From: Actinopolymorpha pittospori
GTDB lineage: Bacteria > Actinomycetota > Actinomycetes > Propionibacteriales > Actinopolymorphaceae
NCBI RefSeq assembly: GCF_014873875.1
Contig: NZ_JADBEM010000001.1
Location: 7,006,001 to 7,070,000, forward strand
DNA length: 64,000 nt
Direction: 5' to 3'
The notes under the pieces are model-generated. The model was not told where the DNA came from. It did no database searches and saw nothing but the letters and a program-made list of their open reading frames with translations. A program made the translations under genes and the position numbers. Below, in pieces: positions 55,131 through 63,922 of this stretch (the first letter of the stretch is position 1; every line of letters starts with the position of its first letter).

Positions 55131-55252
55131 CGCTCAGGGCCACAACCCCCGGCCGACACGCGGGACTAGCAGCGAGGATGGGGACTTCTACCTGGCCACC
55201 AGTGGGGACCTAGAACTGGCCACCAGTGGGGACTTTTTCATGGCCATGGACA

Positions 55253-55722
55253 CACAACCAACGTGCGTAGCCGGTGATCATCACCAGCACCGGCAGCTGC
55301 TTGGCGCTACGCGTTTGCCCATGCCCGACAGGGATTTCGACGTCGGGGAACCAGAAGTCGCACTGGGCGATCTCGCCCGGATCATAGGCCGTGCGCGAGG
55401 CCGGGTCCGGCGGTAGATACACCGGCCGCAACTCCCGCACCCGATCCTTCAACACCGTGATCGACCGGTCCCAGCCGATCCGTTCCGCGATCACCGTGGC
55501 CGGCATGTCCGGCCACGCCGCCAGCAGCTCCCGGATCCGCGGCTCGACCGCATCCACGATCGACCCCCGCCCCGCACGCTGGTACCGCGGCGGGCCATCA
55601 GCAGCCAACGCCCGCCTGACCGTGTTCCTCGAGATCCCCATCACCCGCGCGATCGCCTTGATCGGCATCTTCTCCGCCCGAGACAACCGGCGGATCTCAG
55701 CCCAATCTTCCACTGACAACAC
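55253..55722 (-). pseudogene. istA: istA of element 1, 5' part
   Basis: Starts at a GTG (55722) after GGAGG: VLSVEDWAEIRRLSRAEKMP, helix-turn-helix KAIARVMGISRNTVRRALAA, then the first catalytic Asp in GEIAQCDFWFPDVEIPVG and MITGYARWL, where element 2 interrupts it. The continuation is at 51886-52693. Confidence 0.9.
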
Positions 55723-55824
55723 CTGCTTCCTCCCCCAGCTCGACTTGAGCCAGGGTCTCGACAAGGGGTCAGTTTTCGTCCGACGCCAGGGGGTCAGTTT
55801 TCACGTGTCGTCGACACCGCGAGC

Positions 55825-55859
55825 GGCTACCCACACCCGAACCGGGGGTGGGTAGCCGT
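55825..55859 (-). terminator. Hairpin terminator after PLD-like fragment
   Basis: A perfect 11-bp stem, CGGCTACCCAC and GTGGGTAGCCG, around a 13-base loop, beginning 9 bases after the stop of the leftward gene and just outside the IS21 target duplication. No T-run. Confidence 0.6.
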
Positions 55860-55867
55860 TAGTCGTC

Positions 55868-56299
55868 TCACTCGTCCTCGTCATCCTCGCCGCCCCAGTA
55901 CCTAAATTCGGCGGCGAGCTCGGCGAACGCATCGCCGTCGTAGTCGACCTCGGCGAGGTCCGGTACGAAGAGGCCCTGCTCTGGGTAGATGGTCTCGGAG
56001 TGCCTCATCACCTTCACTATGAAGTCGGTCGCAGCACGAAGCAGCACTGGTTCGTCGAGCCAGAGGCCCATCTCCAGGCTGTGGCGTGAGGATGCCGTTC
56101 CGTTCGCGCTGCCGACCCACACTCGGGCAGGTGAGAACCGCTGGATCTCGTCCATAGCCTCTTCATCCTCAAGCCACCACAGATGACCCACGATGAACAA
56201 CTTGGTGTGCAGGATCGGCACTTGCCTGGCAACTTTGCGGAATCCGATCGCTCGGATAGCAGGGATGTTGACGGCAGTAGCCTGCGCGCCGGAGCGCAT
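55868..56299 (-). pseudogene. PLD-like protein, C-terminal fragment
   Basis: The 143-residue open frame carries one HKD-type half-site: ILHTKLFIVGHLWWLEDEEA, then VWVGSANGTASSRHSLEMGL, the H-x-K and G-S-x-N pattern of the phospholipase D superfamily, and an acidic end. A normal PLD-like nuclease or lipase needs two such sites or a dimer with a full N-terminus. Residues before the site here are atypical, and no ribosome site precedes the nominal start. It is probably the tail of a longer protein. Confidence 0.6.
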
Positions 56300-56865
56300 C
56301 GTCGGGGTTCACGGCGCTGCGCTGGTGCGGCGTTGCAGGTCGGCGCATGTCGCTTCCCACGCGTTGCGCTCCGCTGTGCCCTCGACCGTGAAACCGGTCA
56401 GGCCGCCCACCAGCAACCCACCACGGTGCGGGCAGTGCCCCTCCGGGCTGCCGCACGCCGCGGAGATCAAGGACGCTGCCGGGAGCCGGCCTAGCTGATC
56501 CCCGGCTTCGACCCCTGCCACCGGGTGCCGTGTGCTGGCGGCGCCGGATCATGCCCACCACGGTCTCGATGCGCCGGGGCGGCGCCCTTCGTCCTCCCTC
56601 GGTGTTCTCCGTCGAATCAGATACGGACAACGGCCACGCACGTGATCCGCTCACCGGAGCTGCTCGTCACCGCCGCTTCCAGGCCACATGAGCCCTCGCC
56701 CGGCCTGCCGCAGCAGTTCCCCGGCGGACTCGACTGATGGTGTGACTCCAACACCACGTCGAGATCACCGTCACAGGCTGGATCGGCTGGTCGCCCATCC
56801 GTGCCAGTTCCCGTGTTGCCAGAGCTTCCCCCATAGACCATGAGCCGGGGAAGGGAGGTGACATT
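56300..56865. other. 566-bp stretch without a recognised gene
   Basis: Several frames are open but none has a ribosome site or family traits. The right end holds GGGAGGTGAC, the ribosome site of the repeat protein, and presumably its promoter. Confidence 0.4.
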
Positions 56866-57372
56866 GTGAGCGAAGTTCAGGAGGAACCCAAGCCCCAGCA
56901 GACCGAAGTTGAGCAGCCCGTCGCCGACGCCCAGGAGCCCTCGCCCGAGGTGAGCCAGCCGGAAGCCCCTGTCGAAGGTGAACCCGGCGCCGCAGCGGCC
57001 AGCAGCGAGTCCGAAGCCGAACCGACACCCGAGGAGGCACCTGCGGAGGAGACACCTGCGGAGGAGACACCTGCGGAGGAGACACCTGCGGAGGAGACAC
57101 CTGCCGAGGAGACACCTGCCGAGGAGACACCTGCCGAGGAGACACCTGCGGAGGAGACACCTGCCGAGGAGACACCTGCCGAGGAGACACCTGCCGAGGA
57201 GACACCTGCCGAGGAGACACCTGCCGAGGAGACACCTGCCGAGGAGACACCTGCCGAGGAGACACCTGCCGAGGAGACACCTGCCGAGGAGACACCTGCC
57301 GAGGAGACACCTGCCGAGGAGACACCTGCCGAGGAGACACCTGCCGAGGAGACACCTGCCGAGGAGGAGTAG
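56866..57372 (+). CDS. Acidic low-complexity protein with 21 AEETP repeats
   Basis: 168 residues from a GTG at 56866 with GGGAGGTGAC upstream. The N-terminal 59 residues are acidic and Pro/Gln/Ser-rich (MSEVQEEPKPQQTEVEQPVA). Then AEETP is repeated 21 times without interruption, ending AEEE. It has no membrane segment, signal peptide or Cys, and the predicted charge is strongly negative. It should be an extended, disordered chain. Function unknown; a spacer, cation or nucleoid-protein binder is only a guess. The repeat number is likely to vary between strains. Confidence 0.75.
   Translation: MSEVQEEPKPQQTEVEQPVADAQEPSPEVSQPEAPVEGEPGAAAASSESEAEPTPEEAPAEETPAEETPAEETPAEETPAEETPAEETPAEETPAEETPAEETPAEETPAEETPAEETPAEETPAEETPAEETPAEETPAEETPAEETPAEETPAEETPAEETPAEEE
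57043..57357 (+). repeat. 15-bp tandem repeat, 21 units
   Basis: The unit GCCGAGGAGACACCT (a few early units carry GCG instead of GCC) is repeated head to tail 21 times. The unit has no stop codon in any frame, which opens long shadow frames on both strands. The near-identity of the units points to recent slippage or unequal exchange. Confidence 0.92.
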
Positions 57373-58039
57373 GCCTTCTCGTCAGGGATCGATGGGTGGC
57401 AAACCTTGACGGGCAGCAGCAAGAGGTCTCTGGTCGGGGCATCCCGCCGGGCCGGGGCGTTCGGAGCTCGGGCGGGAAGGACGAGGTCTACAGCGTCCTT
57501 GCCACGCGGCGAGAATGTGTCACATTGTGCCGGGCGGCTCGGGCGGTCGGGCTCGAGGTGGTCATCTTCGGTGTCGGGTACGTCGAGGACGTGGGGCCAC
57601 TCCTGCTCCGACCCCTACCACGATGGCCGCGAGCAGCCGTGGTGTCTTGCGAACGATTCCGATGATCGTGCGGGCAGCCTCGACCACGACCCTCTCCCGT
57701 CTCTGGGTTGTCATCCATATCGGGCTATGCCGGCCACCCAGACCACACCGGGGTGGCGGGCAGGCAACCGCCCGGGTGTGTGGGGTGTTCGGAAGCGCTC
57801 GCGAACCTCATGGAGGCATGCAAGGGGATCATCGCCAAGTTGCGGCAAGCCGAAACCGGGCGCGGAAGGCGGCGTGTCGTCGCCAACGCGGCTTTCAGGC
57901 GCGGGCTACGCGGAACCTTCCGCCCATCCAGTCGGGGGTGAGAAGGCGGGCCGGCCGCTGACAGACCCGCCACGAGAGGCGGTCGGACGCGGCTCGGGGG
58001 CGTTGAGAGTCCTCGAACGTCCCGAACGCTCGCAAGGCC
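57373..58039. other. 667-bp stretch without a recognised gene
   Basis: Overlapping open frames without ribosome sites. No family recognised. Probably decayed flank of the regulator fragments that follow. Confidence 0.35.
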
Positions 58040-58345
58040 GTGGAGCAGCGGAGCATGGTGTGTGCGTTCGCCCACCAGGCCGCGCTCGCGCTCCAGCACC
58101 TGAGGACCGAGGAGCAACGCGCACAGCTACTGGTTCTGGAGGAACGCGACCGGATCGCGTCCGACCTTCGCGACAGCGTGATCGGCTCCCTCTCCGCGGC
58201 AGAGCTGGATCTGCAGAGCGCGGCTGGTCTCAGCAGGCAGGCGGAGGTCCGGCACCGCGTCGACACGGCGATCGAGGCGGTCGACAGCTCCATCCAGGCG
58301 ATGCGGGACACCATCTTCCAGACGAGGCCGCCGAGCCCGCGTGCA
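58040..58345 (+). pseudogene. Sensor histidine kinase (DevS/NarL-type) fragment, H-box His replaced
   Basis: FAHQAALALQHLRTEEQRAQ (end of a GAF domain), LVLEERDRIASDLRDSVIGS, LSAAELDLQSAAGLSRQAEV and AVDSSIQAMRDTIFQTRP correspond to the GAF-HisKA_3 junction of a DevS-like kinase. The phosphorylated His of the RDLHD box is Arg here (SDLRDSVI). No ATPase domain follows; the frame decays after TRPPSPRAG. Confidence 0.65.
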
Positions 58346-58459
58346 GGTTTCCTCCGTCTCCACACGCCTGCGATTCCGCTCGGTGATCGCCGCTCGCCGT
58401 CGCGAAGGGCGACCCACGCGCGCCCGTCGAGGTGATAGTGCAGGTCACCGAGAACGAGC

Positions 58460-58710
58460 TGATCGCCTGGGGGAGCTCGTGAATCACCTCGGACAACGTG
58501 CAACCACCCGTACGGTGGAGGATCTTCCGGCGTCTTATCGTGCGAATAGAGAGGTGCGCCGGCTCACTCCACTGGAGCAGGCCGAACACGACACAATCGT
58601 CCGCATTCTGCGCGCACATGAAGGAAACAAGGCCCAAGCCGCAAAGGAACTAGGAATCGGTCACGACGTTGTACAACCGGATCCACTATCTGGGCATTAG
58701 CCATTAATTC
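58460..58710 (+). pseudogene. Fis-type regulator, C-terminal fragment, frameshifted
   Basis: LGELVNHLGQRATTRTVEDL, ASYRANREVRRLTPLEQAEH and TIVRILRAHEGNKAQAAKEL are the linker and Fis-type helix-turn-helix of an AcoR-like activator. The recognition helix is completed only in a shifted frame (SVTTLYNRIHYLGIS). Fragment only. Confidence 0.65.
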
Positions 58711-58740
58711 AACCCCCTCAGCGGAACAAGGAGCTTGATA

Positions 58741-59490
58741 GTGTCTGCACTCAACCACGAAGTTCTCGCCTTCGATCTTTATGGCACCCTGGTCGATCCC
58801 ATCGCAATATCTCAAGAGCTGGCAACTCTGCTGAATATCGAGGATGCGAACAGGGTGGCACAGCTCTGGCGGCAGAAGCAGATCGAATATTCATTCCGGG
58901 TGACGATGATGGATCGTTACGAGAACTTCGAATACATTACCATGCGCGGCCTTGAATTTGCGTTGGCGACCTCCGGCCACTCCCTTGACGCTACCGTTCG
59001 CGAGAGTCTGGTCGAGAAGTACGATTCACTTCATCCTTTTCCCGACGCGGCAACCGGCCTAAAACTCCTGGCTGAAGCCGGATATGAGATGGTCGTACTC
59101 TCGAACGGCACCCCGAAGATGATCAGGAGCTGCATCGAAAACAGTGGCTTAGCAGAATACTTTGTCGAATTGCTGAGTGCGGACCCGATGAGGGCCTTCA
59201 AGCCGGATCGTACCGTGTATCGATTTGCAGCGGGTAAGCTCGGATGCTCGATGTCGGAGATGTGTCTGGTCTCCTGCAATGCGTTCGACATCGTCGGGGC
59301 CAGTGCCGCTGGAATGCGAACGGCATGGGTAAACCGCTCCGGCGGTCCATTCGATACTATCGGAGACGCTCCCGACGTGACTGCTCAGACTATCACGGAG
59401 CTTGCCGCGGTACTCAAGTCCTGGCGACAGGATCGACCGTCGGCGACGCAGTGCGCGTCGTCTTTGCCCATGCGGCGTCGGTCCGAATGA
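58741..59490 (+). CDS. L-2-haloacid dehalogenase (type II, HAD superfamily)
   Basis: 249 residues from a GTG at 58741 with AAGGAG 7 bases upstream (a TTG six bases earlier is possible). HAD motifs are complete: nucleophile Asp in VLAFDLYGTLVDP, Ser/Thr in EMVVLSNGTPKM, Lys in MRAFKPDRTVY and acidic motif IV around SCNAFDIVGASAAGMRTAW. The plan fits type II haloacid dehalogenases, which hydrolyse 2-haloacids to hydroxyacids through an aspartyl ester. Base composition is visibly lower in GC, with many A/T-ending codons, unlike its neighbours, so it was probably acquired from elsewhere. The last 25 residues run into IS110 sequence and may not be original. Confidence 0.85.
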   Translation: MSALNHEVLAFDLYGTLVDPIAISQELATLLNIEDANRVAQLWRQKQIEYSFRVTMMDRYENFEYITMRGLEFALATSGHSLDATVRESLVEKYDSLHPFPDAATGLKLLAEAGYEMVVLSNGTPKMIRSCIENSGLAEYFVELLSADPMRAFKPDRTVYRFAAGKLGCSMSEMCLVSCNAFDIVGASAAGMRTAWVNRSGGPFDTIGDAPDVTAQTITELAAVLKSWRQDRPSATQCASSLPMRRRSE

Positions 59491-59800
59491 TCCGGCCGAT
59501 CGACCTCCAGGATCGTGACGTCGTTCTTGGCCAGGTGGCGCTCGAGCCCGCGCCGTAGGAGTCAGTGCCCTCGATGCCGACCCGAGCCAGGTCACCGAAC
59601 TCGGCGATCCAGACCAGCATCGCCCGGTAGCCAGCGCGAGTTGTGAGAAGCTACGGTGCTCAACACCGTCTCGGCTGCGTCGATCACCGCTGCCACACGC
59701 CGTCGCAGGATACGCCGGCGGGATCCTGGGCAGCGTGATCGGTTGGTCGCGTCGCCGTGGCCGACCGCCGAAATCCGACGACGACCGCAATCGAGGCCGT
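59480..59800 (-). pseudogene. IS110-family transposase N-terminal relic
   Basis: Minus-strand frames give MLVWIAEFGDLARVGIEGTD SYGAG, then after a slip LERHLAKNDVTILEVDRPD and RRRMGKDDAHCVAD, matching the RNase-H-like N-terminal half of IS110 transposases. The rest is missing: it is cut by the haloacid dehalogenase tail on one side and the GH65 fragment on the other. Confidence 0.6.
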
Positions 59801-59849
59801 CGGCCGGCGCTTGATGACCTGTTACCTCCTGCAGTCGGTGGTGTTCGTG

Positions 59850-60330
59850 GCGCCCCTCGCGTTCGCCCAGGTAGTCGTAGGCGAGATCGAGGTGACCGAC
59901 CTGGGCGGCGATCACCGCCTGGATGCAGGCCGACAGCGACGAGTCGCGCACGGTCAGCGGCTCGTAGTACGCGAAGTCGCGGGTCTTCTCGTCGGCGGTG
60001 AAGCCGTCGCCGCGCTTGTGCAGCGCCATTACCAGGTCGGCCTGCTTGACCACCTGCTTGCGGTACAGCTGCAGGTATGGGAAGTGCAGCATCAGCGGGT
60101 ACTGGTCGGGGCGGGTCTGCGCGAAGTCCCAGACCGCGAGGTCGGTGAACAGCTCCGCCTGTGGATGTACGCCGAGCTTGTCGTCGTAGGGTACGAACAT
60201 CGCGTCGGCGGCCCGTGCCCATGCGGCGATCTCGTCACCGGTCACTCCCAATCCCGCCGCCTTGTCCGGGTGACGATTCGCGGCCTCGGCCGCGCCATGC
60301 TGCACCTCGCGCCGCGCCGATCCCGGTACA
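59850..60330 (-). pseudogene. Glycoside hydrolase family 65 (disaccharide phosphorylase type) fragment
   Basis: GVTGDEIAAWARAADAMFVP, LHFPYLQLYRKQVVKQADLV, MALHKRGDGFTADEKTRDFA and YYEPLTVRDSSLSACIQAVI are the (alpha/alpha)6 barrel end of a GH65 enzyme (trehalose/kojibiose phosphorylase type), including the KQADLV and EPLTVRDSSLS blocks. The N-terminal part and the C-terminal end are absent: IS110 sequence cuts the downstream side, and the IS3 element begins near the upstream side. Confidence 0.75.
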
Positions 60331-60484
60331 GCCGGTCCTGGATGGCGTCGCGGGTCTCGTCTGGGCTGGCGGCGAGGATGGTGTCTGCGCCGTCGACTCG
60401 TTCCCCTCTCTGCCAACCTCTGTTGAGACACCTCGTCCGGTAGGAATTACTGACTGATGAGGGCGAGATCTGGAGAGAGGTTCG

Positions 60485-60919
60485 ATGACGGTCACGACGG
60501 CGGTGCCGCCAGTGCGCAATGCTGTGGGGGTGGAGGAAGTGCCTGATCCGCAGGTGCCCGAGCGGGCCACGCGTAGGACGTACACGGCGAAGTACAAGGC
60601 CGGGATCCTGGCAGAGTACGACCGGCTGGACCGTGATGGGCGGGGCGCGTTGATGCGCCGGGAGGGCTTGTACTCCTCGCTGATCAGCGAGTGGCGCAAG
60701 CAGCGTGACAAGGGTGCGCTGGAGGCGCTGGGTAAGACTCGTGGCCGGCCCCCGGTCGACCCGGTGGAGGCAGACAACGCGGCGCTGCGCGCCCAGGTCG
60801 CCAAGTTGCAGGCCGAGCTGGAGACGTCTCGGCGGGTCATCGAGGTGCAGGGAAAGCTCTCCGCGCTGCTGGAACAGCTCGCCACTGGCAGCGGGACCGA
60901 GGAGGACCCGGCGAGATGA
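60485..60919 (+). CDS. IS3-family OrfA (helix-turn-helix and leucine-zipper protein)
   Basis: 144 residues: RRTYTAKYKAGILAEYDRLD and LYSSLISEWRKQRDKGALEA (helix-turn-helix), then a coiled coil (NAALRAQVAKLQAELETSRR). OrfA binds the terminal repeats. It overlaps orfB by ATGA rather than by a slippery frameshift site, so OrfB is probably made by coupled re-initiation. Confidence 0.87.
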   Translation: MTVTTAVPPVRNAVGVEEVPDPQVPERATRRTYTAKYKAGILAEYDRLDRDGRGALMRREGLYSSLISEWRKQRDKGALEALGKTRGRPPVDPVEADNAALRAQVAKLQAELETSRRVIEVQGKLSALLEQLATGSGTEEDPAR

Positions 60920-63901
60920 GCACGGCCATCGCGGCCGCGGTCGATGATGCGGTGGGCGAGTTGGTGTCTCTGGTCGGCGCCAAGGCAGGCTGTGCGGCGG
61001 TCGGTGTGGCGCGGGCGTCCTTCTACCGAGCTCGCCCGGCTAGTAAGGCCAGGGCTGCGCCGAGACCGGAACCCGAGCAGGTGCGGGCACCACAGGTGCA
61101 GCCGCGTGCGCTGTCGGGCGCGGAGCGGGCCGCGGTGTTGGAGGTGTTGCACTCCGAGCGGTTCGCCGACGCCGCACCGGCCACCGTCTACGCCACGCTG
61201 CTGGACGAAGGGACCTACCTGGCCAGTGAGTCCACGATGTACCGGCTGCTGCGCGAGCGGGGCGAGACCGGGGACCGGCGTCGGCATGCCACCCATCCGG
61301 CGAAGGTGAAACCCGAGCTCGTCGCGGCCAGCCCGAACCAGGCGTGGAGTTGGGACAGTGCGCCACGAGCGCGGAGAGGGGCTCTGATGTAGGCAGGGCT
61401 GCTTGATGTGGTGCTGTGCAGGAGATGGAGGATTGCTGGCCCTCCGGCGTCGCTTTTCGGGGAGAGATGTCAAGCCACCTCACGCTGCGTTGGCTGAAGA
61501 CCATCGTGGTGAGCGGTGAGGAAAAGGCCCGAGTAAACGGGTAAGGCGGGGACCAGGAAGACGAACGTGAGTGAACCGCTGACGAGGCACCGAAAGACAA
61601 GGATGACATCGAAACCGAGGCAGTGTCCCAGCTTCGGGATGAGCCTGGCGGGAGCCCGAGTATTGGCCAGGCGGTGTCCGGTGTGAAGGCGGCGTGATCC
61701 TGGTCTGCGGCTTCTGCATGGAACGTGGGAGAGCGAGCGCCGAAACCGTCCGCAACCTGCCGCCACAGCGGTGGGAGGCGGCGAGAGGGAGTGCATCCAA
61801 GGCTGCCGCTGGAAGATGCTGAGTACCGTTGCGGCGCTGGCTGGCGGACCGGCTCTTGGTGGAGAAGCCCCTGTAATGGGGGTGGAGCGAAGGGGCCGGC
61901 TCATCGTTGACCTGTCGCTTGAGCAACTGGCAGGGCAGACCGGGTGGTCTGTCTGGGCCGGGAGGACGAGAGAGGGCATGTCAGGTTCGGACGGCAAGTC
62001 GTTTGTGATTCCCAAGCAGCGAGTGTGGGAGGCGTATCGAAGGGTCGCGGCGAACAAAGGCGCCGCCGGGGTGGATGGGCAGTCGATCGAGGACTTCGAG
62101 AAGGACCTGCGGAACAACCTCTACAGGATCTGGAATCGAATGTCGTCGGGGACCTACTTTCCGCCACCGGTGCTTCAGGTGGACATCCCCAAAGCCGACG
62201 GTGGGACCCGGACCCTCGGGTTGCCGACGGTGGCCGACCGGGTGGCGCAGACGGTGGTCGCGATGACGCTGGAGCCCCGAACCGAGTCGATCTTTGTGAA
62301 CGACTCATACGGGTACCGGCCGGGTAAGTCGGCGCTGGATGCGGTGGCCGCGTGCCGCCAACGGTGCTGGAAGAAAAGCTGGGTGATCGACCTCGATCTT
62401 CAGAAATTCTTCGATACGGTGCCGTGGGAACTGATGGTCAAGGCGGTGCGGGCCAACATCACCCAGGAGCAGCGGTGGGTGGCCGCGCCGATGCAGACCC
62501 ACGACGGAGCCGTGATCGAGCGAGACCGAGGAACCCCGCAAGGGTCAGCGGTCTCGCCGGTGCTCGCCAATCTGTTCATGCACTATGCATTCGACACGTG
62601 GCTGGCGCGCGAATTCCCGACGGTGGAGTTCGAACGTTATGCCGACGACGCAATCGTGCACTGTGCCACCAAGCGGCAGGCCGAAACGGTCCTGGCCGCG
62701 CTGAAAGAGCGGACGGAACAGGTCGGCGTCCGGCTGCATCCGGACAAGACCAAGATTGCGTACTGCAAGGACGAGAGTCGGCGAGGCGATCATGAACACA
62801 CCTCGTTCGTCTTTCTGGGGTACGAGTTCCGGGCACGATCGTTGAAAGGCAAGGACGGGCGAATGCACGTCAGATTCACGCCTGCGGTCAGCCCGAAAGC
62901 TCTCAAGGCAATGGGAGGGGTGGTCCGCTCTTGGCGGCTCCACCTGCGCACAGGAACAGACCTGAACGAACTGGCCAAACAGATCAACCCGATCGTGGCG
63001 GGCTGGATGAACTACTACGGCCGATACAACAGGTCGGAGATATATCCCCTGCTACGACGCATCAACACCTACCTGATGCGATGGGCGCGACGGAAGTACA
63101 AGCGGTTGCGTGCCTGGAAACGCCTGTGGCGCTGGTGGTCCGGGATCGTCGATCGAGATCCGGGGCTGTTCAGGCACTGGTCATGGGAGCGCATGTCGTC
63201 TGGGTATCGATGAGAAGAGCGGAGTGAGCCGAGAGGTTCACGCTCCGTTCTGTGGGAGCCCCGGGGTGAAACTCCTCGGGGCCACCCGACTCACCAAGCT
63301 GGCAGGCCCGGCGAAGTGGACCTACTACTACCTGTACGTGATCCTGGACATCTTCTCCCGCTACCCGGTCGGCTGGATGGTGGCCTCCGCAGAGTCCGCG
63401 ACCCTGGCCGAGCGGCTGATCGCCGAGACGGTCCGCAAGCAGCAGGTCGACCGCAACCAGCTCACCTTGCACGCCGACCGGGGCGCCTCGATGGCCTCCA
63501 AACCGGTCGCGTTCCTGCTCGCCGACCTGGGGGTCACCAAGAGCCACAGCCGGCCGCACTGCTCCAACGACAACCCCTACTCCGAGGCGCAGTTCAAGAC
63601 CCTGAAGTACCGGCCCGACTTCCCCGACCGGTTCGGCTGCATCGAGGACGCCCGCGTGTTCTGTGACCGGTTCTTCGGCTGGTACGCCCACGACCACCGC
63701 CACTCCGGGATCGGTCTACATACCCCCGCAGACGTCCACCACGGCCGTGCTCACACCGTCCGCGAGGCCCGCAGTCGGGTCCTCGATGCCGCCCACGCAG
63801 CACACCCCGAACGGTTCGTCCGCAAGCCACCCCAGCCACCGAAACTGCCCGCCGCGGCATGGATCAACAAACCCCAGGACAAGGAAGAACCGACTCAGTA
63901 A
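60916..63901 (+). CDS. IS3-family OrfB transposase, split by group II intron
   Basis: Exon 1 is 60916-61357 and exon 2 is 63291-63901; joined they give 1053 bases, 350 residues, with NQAWSWD|ITKLAGPAKW restored across the junction. Catalytic residues: YVILDIFSRYPVGW and LTLHADRGASM (Asp), NPYSEAQFKTLKYRPDF (Glu), all in exon 2; the first Asp of the triad is the one at the splice junction or in ILDIF. Without splicing the product stops about 10 residues into the intron. So transposition of this IS depends on intron splicing. Confidence 0.87.
61978..63213 (+). CDS. ltrA: Group II intron reverse transcriptase/maturase
   Basis: 411 residues from ATG (MSGSDGKSFVIPKQRVWEAY; 69 more codons are open). 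RT motifs: NKGAAGVDGQSIEDF, YFPPPVLQVDIPKADGGTRT, GYRPGKSALDAV, WVIDLDLQKFFDTV, GTPQGSAVSPVLANL, the active site FERYADDAIVHC, and FVFLGYEFRARSL. The maturase domain follows (INPIVAGWMNYYGRYNRSEI, YLMRWARRKYKRLRAWKRLW). There is no HNH endonuclease domain at the end. It helps the intron splice and copies it into new sites. Confidence 0.93.
   Translation: MSGSDGKSFVIPKQRVWEAYRRVAANKGAAGVDGQSIEDFEKDLRNNLYRIWNRMSSGTYFPPPVLQVDIPKADGGTRTLGLPTVADRVAQTVVAMTLEPRTESIFVNDSYGYRPGKSALDAVAACRQRCWKKSWVIDLDLQKFFDTVPWELMVKAVRANITQEQRWVAAPMQTHDGAVIERDRGTPQGSAVSPVLANLFMHYAFDTWLAREFPTVEFERYADDAIVHCATKRQAETVLAALKERTEQVGVRLHPDKTKIAYCKDESRRGDHEHTSFVFLGYEFRARSLKGKDGRMHVRFTPAVSPKALKAMGGVVRSWRLHLRTGTDLNELAKQINPIVAGWMNYYGRYNRSEIYPLLRRINTYLMRWARRKYKRLRAWKRLWRWWSGIVDRDPGLFRHWSWERMSSGYR
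63216..63251 (+). ncRNA. Group II intron domain V
   Basis: 36 bases fold as AGAGCGGAG / CTCCGTTCT (9 pairs including one G-U), an internal bulge, then AGCC / GGTT closed by a GAGA tetraloop. This is the size and shape of the catalytic domain V, with the AGC near its base. It starts 3 bases after the maturase stop. Confidence 0.8.
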
Positions 63902-63922
63902 TTGCTTCAAGAACGTGTCTCA

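Larger units (their letters stand above)
52699..55252 (-). mobile_element. IS21-family element 2, complete, nested in istA of element 1
   Basis: 2554 bp with ends TGTCAATGGCCA (52699) and the complement TGTCCATGGCCA (ending 55252). Internal copies of CCCCACTGGTGGCCA-type motifs lie near both ends. The target duplication CACAA is at 52694-52698 and 55253-55257. Removing it restores istA of element 1 in frame. Confidence 0.93.
51026..55817 (-). mobile_element. IS21-family element 1, interrupted by a second IS21
   Basis: Ends TGTCAACGACGGC (51026) and the complement TGTCGACGACACG (ending 55817), followed inward by repeated GACCCCCTGGCGTCG-type motifs typical of IS21 multiple terminal repeats. 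The target duplication CCGCG is at 51021-51025 and 55818-55822. It contains istA and istB reading leftward, with istA split at 52699-55252 by IS21 element 2. Confidence 0.9.
61358..63290 (+). mobile_element. Group II intron with reverse transcriptase
   Basis: Starts GTGCGCC (the group II 5' consensus GUGYG) and ends in AC after a domain VI-like hairpin (CCCCGGGG...CCTCGGGG around GTGAAACT). Excision restores orfB exactly. About 600 bases of structured RNA precede the maturase gene and a domain V lies after it. It sits between a conserved Trp-Ser-Trp-Asp codon run and Ile-Thr-Lys-Leu of the transposase. Confidence 0.9.
60424..63922 (+). mobile_element. IS3-family element carrying a group II intron
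   Basis: Terminal repeats begin TGAGACAC at both ends (60424; complement ending 63922), with a further shared AATTACTGA inward. It contains orfA and orfB of an IS3-type element, with orfB interrupted by a 1933-bp group II intron. I see no convincing target duplication. Confidence 0.82.

Noticed and set aside
57043..57357. CRISPR-like array
   Set aside because: The 15-bp units are contiguous with no spacers, and no cas genes are present anywhere in the window.
56771..57442. Long minus-strand frames (PRQVS and SAGVS repeats) over the 15-bp repeat
   Set aside because: A repeat unit without stops opens every frame. Only the GTG-started AEETP frame has a ribosome site.
59592..60431. One intact 279-residue GH65 protein
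   Set aside because: The frame joins a GH65 middle piece to IS110-frame sequence and lacks both true ends.
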